Shown: positions 48,380-57,300 of the stretch, piece after piece
Position numbering within the stretch: position 1 is the first letter of the stretch
Layout of the letters: each line of letters starts with the position of its first letter
Assembly: GCA_015143295.1 (NCBI GenBank)
Contig: CM026564.1
Coordinates: forward strand, 9,722,416 to 9,786,415
Direction of reading: 5' to 3'
Source: Tetracentron sinense
Lineage: Eukaryota > Streptophyta > Magnoliopsida > Trochodendrales > Trochodendraceae
DNA length: 64,000 nucleotides
Made by a program: the position numbers and the translations under genes
The notes under the pieces: generated by a model
Told to the model about the DNA's origin: nothing
Databases searched by the model: none
Seen by the model: only the letters and a program-made list of their open reading frames with translations

Positions 48380-48560
48380 TAATTCTCACAAGCAAAGATC
48401 TCATAAGAAACGATTATTCTCATAAACAAATATCTCACAAGAAACAATGATCGTCATAAACAAAGATCTCATAAGAAATGACGATCCTCATAAGCAAAGA
48501 TCTTATAAGAAACGACTATCCTCATAAATGAAGATCTCATAAGAAACATGATTTCTCACA
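48380..48560. repeat. ~37-bp tandem repeats in the inner LTR
   Basis: About five units of the form CAAAGATCTCATAAGAAACG followed by A-T-CCTCATAAA. Confidence 0.75.
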
Positions 48561-48793
48561 AGAACTCATAAGGTGTTGATTTCAACGAAATATCAAAAAG
48601 CAAGATTTCAGAAAATATGCACTCTTTAAGATATAATTGAATAATGTTTATCTCACTCTAAATTAAATATGCTTGTTAATTATATTCTGCCTTGATATGT
48701 GAGCATACTGTTGTTAATAATTATGACATCTCTATCTAGTGGTTTGTATATGCTGAGCAATTCAATGCTCAGCCGAACTGTTATTTTTGGCAT

Positions 48794-48918
48794 GTCCATT
48801 TGATATATATGCTCCCGAACCATGGGTCAAAGAGGAGTACGTAGAGGAGTATCCTGAGGGAGATCATCCGGAGAAGGGAAAGGACCTTGATAGGTGGCCT
48901 TATGAGGCTTACTTTTGA
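48794..48918 (+). other. Acidic LTR exon, inner LTR copy
   Basis: Encodes PFDIYAPEPWVKEEYVEEYP then EGDHPEKG and a Trp/Tyr-rich end to TGA. Aligns with the exon at 6354-6466 (FDI-x-AP-x-PW-x-x-EEY). The splice acceptor is mutated, so this copy is probably dead. Confidence 0.45.
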
Positions 48919-49639
48919 GAGATGAGAAGGAGTGTCATGTGCATATTGGTCAAAGTGGGAATGTCCACTTATGAGGGTTTAATTTGTTAAACTCTTATGG
49001 TATTAGTTTGTTTTGAACTTGGAATATGGCTAAGTATGAAAGAAATTTTTAGCTTCCGCTTTTAGCCCTGCTTTATATGCTCTTGCAGGATGGTTTGAAG
49101 TATAAGTCACGAGCCAAAGTCCTATAACTTCTAAGGGAGATTTTAGGGTCGTGACAATTATGATATTGATGTTGATGTTTAATTGTATGGATGTGTGAAA
49201 TGGAGGATGTGAAATGATGGTGGATGTGTTTGGGTGGATTTGTATGGTTTATGGGTGATTGTGAATGGATGATGGGTTGACATAATGGATGAAGGAAAAT
49301 CTATGAATAAATGGTGGATGAAATGAGTTTAATGGTTATGAAAATTGTTGAAATTATGATAAAGTATTGTTTATTATTACAATGGTAAATTATGTCATAT
49401 GTATCTTGTATGGTGATCGATATTTGGGTAAGTCAAAACTTAAAGGACAGTCTTCCAGACCGGGAATTCTCCAACCATGTAGAATGGGACGGTTTTGTGG
49501 AGTTTCCATGGTGGAGGATCGGAATCTAAGGGATGACCTACTCGAATGTTAATTACGACGCTCAAGCACACAAATTCTCTTTCATGGTAAGCATATAAGT
49601 CTCATGAGTCCACAAGTCCCACAAGCATGCATATATAGT

Positions 49640-50110
49640 TACATGAGTGTTGACCCGCCCGCACATGGTTACAGGATACAAGAACAAGTTACATGAGCAT
49701 TGACTCACCCGCGCAGGGACATTGCACATATGAGCAATGACTCACCCGAGTATGAGCACAATATAAGAACAAGTTACATAAGCATTGACTCGCCTGCACA
49801 CGGGCATTGCACATATGAGCAGTGACTCACTCGAGCATGGGCACAATACAAGAACAAGTTACATGAGCATTGACTCGCCCGCGCAGGGACATTGCACATA
49901 TGAGCAATGACTCACCCGAGTATGAGCACAATATAAGAACAAGTTACATAAGCATTGACTCGCCCGCACAAGGGCATTGCACATATGAGCAGTGACTCAC
50001 TCGAGCATGGGCACAATACAAGAACAAGTTACATGAGCATTGACTCGCCCGCACAAGGGCATTGCAAATATGAGCAATGACTCGCCCCGCACATGGGCAT
50101 GCACATACAA
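49640..50110. repeat. 85-bp tandem array with 170-bp higher-order period
   Basis: The anchor AGAACAAGTTACAT occurs at 49681, 49766, 49851, 49936 and 50021, exactly 85 bp apart. Odd and even units differ consistently (GAGTATGAGCACAATAT versus GAGCATGGGCACAATAC), giving a 170-bp dimer. Each unit is itself built of two ~42-bp parts around GAGCAxTGACTC. Confidence 0.85.
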
Positions 50111-50320
50111 GAATGTGCATCATGGAAGATTAAGTATAAGAGTATCACAAGCACACGAGTCAAGGTGATGAAATGTTATGTTCACATGGTTTCCACACTC
50201 TAATTCTGTAAATACGCGTTGAATTATGATATTGACTATGTACAAGTGATATTATGTTGTTAGCTAGACTCCATATACACTGAGTGCTTTTGTAATCAGC
50301 CGAACTGTTGTTCTCGGTAG

Positions 50321-50427
50321 GTCTAGAGCCGGAGCGAGTGGCAGAGCCTTGGATCGAGGAGGCGTACGAAGAGGAAGAGGAAGAAGGTGAGCTCCCAGAG
50401 GAGGTCGACCAATTCTCTTACTATTAG
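50321..50427 (+). other. Acidic LTR exon, outer LTR copy
   Basis: After acceptor TTGTTCTCGGTAG it encodes GLEPERVAEPWIEEAYEEEE, more Glu, LPEEVD and a Tyr-rich end to TAG. Same core P-W-x-E-E-x-Y-E-E as the other two copies. Upstream of the donor (46683) the frame meets TAG before any ATG, so no start is visible in this copy. Confidence 0.45.
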
Positions 50428-50731
50428 ATAATTATTGTTGTTATTGTAAAAAAAAAAGGGTTGTAATAGACACTTGAGATTTTTATGATGTTGCTTAGGT
50501 CTATACATTTTATATTAGGTATCAGGTAGATGATTACATAGTGAGTTAAGTTTGACTTGGTTAGGATTATACAGGATGATTCTTTTATTTTATATCGAAT
50601 TTTATTATCGTCATTTTTGTAGACTCATGTTTTAGTATTGCTTTATTTACTATGGAGTTAAGCAGGTTTAAGCAGTGCCACGGCCCAAGTTCCCATTAGG
50701 CCAATGTGAGATTTTGGGGTGCGACAATTTT

Positions 50732-51099
50732 AGGGGCATTTTGGAAATTAAAACAACTAGAGAGGTCGGATAGAATAGTATAAAAACTTTAGGGGCATTC
50801 TAGGTATAAAAACTTTAGAGGCATTCTAGGTATAAAAACTTTAGGGGAATGTTGGGAACAACAAAAGACTCATGAGCATTTTGGGAATAAAGAAACTTGA
50901 GGGATATTTTGGGAACAAAAAACTTGAGGCTCCAAACAGAATAGTATAAAAACAATGAGAACATGTAACGAAATATATCAAAAAAAAAATGAGAACACAT
51001 TTCGTTATATGCCCCTAACATAATCTATTTTATATAAGGGTAGATAGATAAGATGCAACTGGGCATAACAAAGAAATGAGGAATGCTAAGCATTCTATT
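50732..51099. other. Resumed minisatellite flank of CYP gene 1
   Basis: Continuation of 45640-45984 after the LTR insertion (units like TTTAGGGGCATTTTGGAAAT). Confidence 0.6.
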
Positions 51100-51672
51100 A
51101 CAAACCCTAACCTCGTATATTACTTATACTATAAAGAAATAAAACTTTTTCTCTTTGCTCTTCAAACTCTCATTCCTCCAATCCCATAAGTTCTACTTTA
51201 GAGATGACACGTGGCTTTTCTCTTTAATTCCCACCGTTCAGGTTTGAGACCTACTATCTCATCCTAGAGCCCTCTCTATCTCCACTATTGTAGAGTCCTC
51301 TCTTATCACCAACTCTTGCAATTAAGTAGGTTTGGGACCCACTATCTCATCCTAGAGCCCTCTCTATCTCCACTATTGTAGAGTCTCCTCTTATTTCCAA
51401 CTCTTGGGTTTATTAATTTAAGTTTAATACTAAGAAACTTATGATTTTCCATTAAATTTTATTAGAATAGGAATAAATTATTATTTAGAAATTTAATTAA
51501 TTAATACAAATAATAATGCCTACCAAATAAAAAAAAAACTTATATTATTAAAAAATAAAATTTATTAAATATTCTTAAAATATATTACTTAATATTTAAA
51601 TAAATAAATAAAACTATTTAATTCTATATATTTTTAAATTATTACCTATGCATCGCAAGGGGTCTCTACTAG
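51100..51672 (+). mobile_element. Helitron-like non-autonomous element, plus strand
   Basis: The 3' end is a decayed hairpin (CCTATGCATCGCAAGG) followed by GGTCTCTACTAG and a host T. The interior shares the AT-rich sequence and TATCTCCACTATTGTAGAG block of the element at 8113-8570, in opposite orientation. A ~100-bp block starting AGGTTTGAGACC/AGGTTTGGGACC is duplicated at 51240 and 51328. The 5' end is an estimate. Confidence 0.5.
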
Positions 51673-51849
51673 TCCTTTTTATATAATAAAATAAAGGATT
51701 TTGTGCTAGCCCACTTGTGAGCCATACACTAATTCTTGTGTTTTGTTATCTTAAAAAGGGTGAGAATAGGTATTGTGAGAGTATGCTTGGAGCATTTCTC
51801 TAAAATTGGAGCAAAGTGATTGTTGAAGGTGACTGGAAGGAAAGAGTGC

Positions 51850-52939
51850 ACATCCTCCCTTTAATGGGGTCCCTATCTACCATTAGCTAGATTGGTATAG
51901 AGGAACCCTCTCAAGGAAGAGGATGAAGCTCGTAAAATGGCCCTAGGAATGGATTAGGTCCCTACAAAAAAGAGCAACTAAAGAAAATTACAGAGCAAAA
52001 AGATAAGCAAGCAAATAAAATGTAAATGAAAATGGTAAAGTAGAGTGGAGAGGGTGAGGTAAATACCTTCCCTACTCCTTTCCTCTTCGAATGCTCCAAG
52101 TGTACTTCAATGAGAGTAGTCTTGAAACTCTTGCAAGGTTTGGATGGATTAGGTAGAGGGTTTGGGTTGATGGAGGTTGAAGGAGGTAGAGTGGGTTAGG
52201 GTTTGAAGGTTGAGGGAAACTTGGATTTGCACTAAGGACTTAGGGTTTGAAGAGAGCGACTTAAGGTTTGGGGGAAAATGGAATTTCTTAAGGAAAAAGG
52301 GGATTTTCTTAAGGAAAGTGAGTATTAAGGTTTTAGGCTTGAAAAGAGGGGGTATTTTATAGGTTTTCTAAGGGGTTGGGGTAGATTGGGTATTGTTAGG
52401 AAAGTTTGGGATGAGGTCATGACGAATTGGGTTACCTAATTAGGGTTTACGTCATTTTCTTAAAAACATAATACATAGGGATCGTTTGAACGAACCATGG
52501 TTTCGTTCGAACGAACCAAGGACCTTTTCTACTGGAATTTGGGTAGAAAACCCTGGCACCGTTCGAACGAGTGTGAATTTGGAAATGAGTATTTGGGCTT
52601 TGGAAAAAGAGCATTTTTAGCTTTGATTGATGCCTTGGAGCATTGAAAAGGCGGGGATAAGAGGGTGCAAAAATAGGTTGCTAACGGTGCAAATAGATCA
52701 AAGTTGGTCTAGAAACTCAGTAGACTAGGCCTTGAACTTGAACTCGAACTCGTATTGACTAACTTGACATGTTGCACACATGCTTCTTTAAGAGGTTTTA
52801 TTGTTCACAATAGCTCAATTGTTCTACATCTATACTTTAATCCAAATATTGGGAGCTCTAAAGATAAGCCTCAACTCATAAGAAGTTACGAAATTCTTAC
52901 TCTCATAAAGGTGTGGTTATCAAGAGTGCTCCTATAACA
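51850..52939 (-). mobile_element. Probable minus-strand LTR (3' LTR), left end uncertain
   Basis: On the minus strand a polypurine tract AAAAGGTGGGAG ends at 52940 and is followed at once by TGTTATAGGAGCAC, a good 3' LTR start. Inside are palindrome TTCGTTCGAACGAA (52502-52515) and CCGTTCGAACGAG (~52558), then TATA (CCTATAAAATACCCC, ~52358), a CT-rich leader, and donor-like GAAG|GTATTT near 52065. The terminal CA could not be placed. Confidence 0.5.
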
Positions 52940-52951
52940 CTCCCACCTTTT
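52940..52951 (-). promoter_or_regulatory. Polypurine tract of the minus-strand LTR element
   Basis: AAAAGGTGGGAG directly before the putative LTR start. Confidence 0.5.
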
Positions 52952-54190
52952 AAGGCGTATAGCACTCATTAAAAGAGTTTCTTCCAACTTTCAATCTACA
53001 ACATACAGGATCATCTACACCTTGGCAGTCTGTAGTACCTTGCATTATCTACATTTTTTTAGAAAATGACTCACCTCATAACTCATAAGAGATAAATGAA
53101 ATGAATTTCCCTGATGATCATGTTGAATATTTATTTTGAGCCAACAACCTGCGCGTCTAAGGAATTCCTCAACTAACAACCAGCTGCAGCTCTAAGGAAT
53201 TCTAGCCAACGACCCCATGACAATGCACACAACCTCGCTGTGAGGGTAGCTCACGACATCCACACAAGTATGTGAGTAGGCTAAAGATTTACATCTATTG
53301 GATACTTGATGCAGCGAGCGTTAATTGATGACTCTGGCTTCACCGTTCGCACAACCTTCCACTAAATCTGTTGATTCTCCTCAAGGAAAATACTACGAAT
53401 AACGGGCATCCACTATCTTGTTGATTCCTAGGCATACCAAAACAATAGGAAAAAGAAAAACCCTCATCAAGAAACTATAATATTATTCAAAAATTGTCTT
53501 TGTGTTGTGACTTACAACCCACAGCCTAATTGAACTAATCACAAAAACTACTAATACTAAAGCCTAGAGTCAAGGCAGAAATTATGGTGTATGATTCTGA
53601 TTTTCACAACTATAGTTATTGCTAAAAACAAAAGGGAAATGCTTTTGGGACCGCATAAGGGCCGAAACCTCCGAGACCTCGCGCACATGCGCGAGGTCTC
53701 GGCCCTAAGCAGTCTCAGTAGCAAAGTCCAAAACAAAATTCTCTAAAATTAAAATAGCAAAAATGAAAAGTACATGACAAAATCATGGATCTTGAAGATT
53801 TCGATATTTCCATTCATATCATGAATGGGTCCTTCTGCGCATCTTCTGGGATATTTAAGTCTTCCGTTTGGACTTTTGATGGTCCAATAACTCCATGAAA
53901 TCCTCCGCCACTTATTCAACATCAATACTACTTTTGCACTCAATTATTTCATAGATGGACGATGTAGGAAGGAACAAACTCTCAACCACTAGTCATTTTG
54001 AAAACCGGTTTGAGCCAAACTAAGTCATTTTGTCTGTAAGTGACTGAAGTAAAATCAAAACAATTTTGATCTAATCTAACACTAATTAAATCAAATCTTT
54101 TATCATTATGATTGTATCGAGATGCAATGAGAGAATGATATCATAGATTATTCTTTTCCTAATACCATATTGTACCACTGAAAAAAATAT
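52952..54190. other. Remnant between LTR and CYP gene 2, no gene seen
   Basis: Possibly internal retroelement sequence without recognisable coding. Includes the hairpin element at 53638-53732. Confidence 0.35.
53638..53732. mobile_element. MITE with a near-perfect 32-bp hairpin centre
   Basis: CCGAGACCTCGCGC-ACAT-GCGCGAGGTCTCGG (53671-53702) has 14-bp perfect arms. Outer ends TTTTGGGACCGCATAAGGGC and GCAGTCTCAGTAGCAAAGTC also pair and match the MITE nested at ~43996-44160. Confidence 0.7.
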
Positions 54191-54299
54191 CTCGAGACAG
54201 TCCAAGAACATGGTAGGACACGTTAGTCATTTGAGTTATTAGGATTACCAAGTGATATGGATCTTATTATTCAAAGTTGTTTTTATTCTAGATATTTTC

Positions 54300-54306
54300 T
54301 ATATAG
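54300..54306 (+). promoter_or_regulatory. TATA box of CYP gene 2
   Basis: TATATAG in TTTTCTATATAGAACCAG, 85 bp before the ATG. The matching place in gene 1 reads TACTTAA (42013). Confidence 0.5.
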
Positions 54307-54384
54307 AACCAGTGTAGAAGATCAAGAGTTCAATATGGTTTGAGAAATTCTTCCAATCCAGTCCATTTTTCTCATTTCTAACCC

Positions 54385-57300
54385 ATGGACTCACTCACTC
54401 AATCTCAAGGAATAGCAATCTGCGTGTTCCTTTTCACTTTGATCTCTCTCTACTGTCTACTACGGGGAGTAGTGAGCATTAGAGGTAACAAAAACAAAAG
54501 CAGGGCAGCACCAGAACCAGCCGGGGCATGGCCTATTATCGGCCACCTCCATCTGCTAACGGGGCGCGGACTCCCGCATCGAACACTTGGAACAATGGCT
54601 GATAAGTATGGACCAGTCTTCACGGTACGCCTCGGCATGCGTCGAGCACTAGTCGTGAGTAGCTGGGAGGTAGCAAAGGAGTGTTTCACTATAAATGATA
54701 GAGTTTTCGCAACCCGTCCCAAATCCGTCGCTATAAAGCAAATGGGCTACAACCATGCAATGTTAGGCTTTGCCCCTTACGGACCATACTGGCGTGAAGT
54801 GCGCAAGATAGCCACGCTTGAGCTTCTTTCTAGCCACAGGCTCGAGATGCTGAAGCAAGTTCGGGATTCAGAGATTAACATCCTCATAAAAGAGCTATAC
54901 CAGCACTGGTTAAAGAAAGGAAGTCAGGTTTCGATCGAGATGAAGCAAATATTTGGAGACTTGGCAATCAACATAATCGTGAAGATGATTGCAGGGAAAA
55001 GATACGCTGGGACAACTGCTCCCGGTGACACCGACGAGTCGCGACGGTGTCAAAAGGCTATGGCTGATTTTATGCATCTTGTAGGAGAATTTATGATGTC
55101 GGATGCAATTCCGTTCCTTGAGTGGTTTGATGTGCAGGGATACAAGCGTATCATGAAGAGGACTGCTAGTGAAGTCGATATTTTGATTGGGAGCTGGATT
55201 GAGGAGCATCGCCGGAAGAGGCTTTGCGGAAGCATCGACGAGGGGGAGCGAGACTTCATTCATGTGATGCTGTCGATACTGGAAGATGGACATCTCTCTG
55301 GTTATGATGCCGATACTGTTCTTAAGGCTAACTGCCTGGTAAGTATGGGTGAATGGTAATAGTAGAATTCTAGTCATCATTATCAAAACACATGTATTTG
55401 TTTAATGTTTTAGAGATTAACTAGGAGCTTTGATTGAAGAGATAAGCAGAGCAATACAAAATATGCTTTGACGGGTATTTTGGAAGGAGATTAACTATAA
55501 ACAGAAGAGTTGCTCCGTTTTGCTCCTCAACCAGAGCTCCAGTTCATAGTAAATAGCTTGCTTGCAGATAAATTCTAGCATCACTTTCTTTTGAGGCTCC
55601 TTCTCTTTTTGATTGCAAAGAGTGTTAATGGAAAACACATGTCTTTCTCTTAATGGAAGATAATAACACATGTCTTACTTATAAAGAAAGTAAGTTTAAA
55701 AGAAAGTGTAGTTATCATATCTTTCTGCGCTCCTCCCATGTCTAATGAGTCATTTCTTTTAAATAAATCATTTCTTTTATATTTTTCAATAACGCTTGTT
55801 TGCTTGACTTTCTTTTAGAATACTGCTAGTTCCACTTTCTTTCAAGACTTATCTTCTTTTTAATTTATTGGACATAATGTTAGGCAAAACACGTGTCTTT
55901 CTCTTAATGAAAGACAAAGAAAGTAAGTTTCAAAGAAAGTGGAGCTAATATTGCCCAATGAATTAATGACATGCCCAATCACTTTCTTTTGAGGCTGACT
56001 CCCTTTTTGATTGCAAAGAGTGTTAATGGAAAACACATGTCTTTCTCTTAGTGGAAGATAATAACACATGTCTTACTTATAAAGAAAATAAGTTTAAAAG
56101 AAAGTGTAGTTATCATATCTTTCTACGCTCCTCCCATGTCTAATGAGTCATTTCTTTTAAATAAATCATTTCTTTTATATTTTTCAGTACCGCTTGTTTG
56201 CTTGATTTTCTTTTAGAATACTGCTAGTTTCACTTTCTTTCAAGACTTATCTTCTTTTTAATTTATTGGACATAATGTTAGTGCAAAACACGTGTCTTTC
56301 TCTTAATGGAAGACAAAGAAAGTAAGTTTCAAAGAAAGTGGAGCTAATATTGCCCAATGAATTAATGACATGTGTTTCTCTCAATAGATTCTCTTTTTTT
56401 AAAAAATAATAACTTTAAAAAAAAGTAGAGCTAGCATTGTCCATTATGGTTGACTAATAGCATAATAATTGTAGTTTTTAAAAAGACGTGTTGCAGTGGA
56501 AAAGGTCATTTCTTTTTTTTTTTTAAATTGTTGCAGTTGACCATTGCAAAATAATTATGGTTTCTAAAGTGTTAGTATTAGAAGTAGGCCCAGGATTCTC
56601 TCAAGTTCAACTTGAGAGAATCTCTCAAGTTTGAACCCCTAGAGGTTGCCACGTGTCTCCTTTGACACCCTTAACCATGGGTAGGGTTCACCCACCCCAT
56701 GGGTTTACACCCAACCTTGGTTTTTTTTTTTATATTAATTATTATTTTTTAAATTAAAAAATTGTTTTTAATAATAAAAAACTCTAAAAACAGTTTTTTT
56801 AATTTAAAAAATAGTAATTAATATAAAAAAACCAAGAATGGGTGAGTGAACTCTAGGGGTGGGTGAACCTTACCCATGGTTAAGGGGTGTCAAAAGAGAC
56901 ACGTGGCGACCTCTAGGGTTTCAAACTTGAGAGATTCTCTCAAGTTGAACTTGAGAGAATCCTGACCCAGTAGTAGTGGTGATGAGTCACCTTCATCCTC
57001 CAAGATGGACACATCAGCCAAGTCATCAGCAATATCAATAACTAAAAGTTACTCTCCACGCATGATTATCATCAGTAAATGATGCCAAGGAGGTAGGCTG
57101 GACCAATTGTTCAGTAGATGCCAATGGATTTCTCATGAGTGTAATCAAGATCATCAAAAGGGGACTTTTGAAGATGCCAATATGTCTTTCCATATGGAAG
57201 GGTAGACTTATCAAAGATAACATAGCATTTGAGTCCTTTAGAGTAGAACGTGGAGAGTAACTTTGAGTTGTTGATATTGCTGATGACTTAGCTGATGTGT

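Larger units (their letters stand above)
46850..49156 (+). mobile_element. Inner solo LTR nested in the outer one, 2307 bp
   Basis: It starts TGTAGAGACCTGG and ends TTTTAGGGTCGTGACA, with perfect 5-bp TSD ATTAT (46845-46849, 49157-49161). Related to but well diverged from the host LTR. Palindrome ATTCGTTCGAACGAAT 47150-47165, TATA-like TATTAATA 47333, leader donor after 47525, ~37-bp tandem repeats 48380-48560, acidic exon 48794-48918 (acceptor AG changed to AT). Confidence 0.9.
45990..50726 (+). mobile_element. Outer solo LTR (gypsy type, ~2.4 kb without the nested insert)
   Basis: It starts TGTAGAGACTTGAATTTC and ends GAGATTTTGGGGTGCGACA. The flanks ATTTC (45985-45989) and ATTTT (50727-50731) are a near-perfect TSD with one change. 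It is interrupted by the inner LTR at 46850-49156. Same architecture as 4609-6775: TTCGAA-centred palindromes 46159-46435, TATA box 46504, leader donor after 46683, 85-bp tandem array 49640-50110, acceptor and acidic exon 50321-50427. No internal retroelement genes. Confidence 0.85.

Noticed and set aside
49640..50110. Regularly spaced repeats that could suggest a CRISPR-like array
   Set aside because: The units are contiguous 85-bp tandem copies with no unique spacers, lie inside a plant LTR, and no cas-like gene exists.
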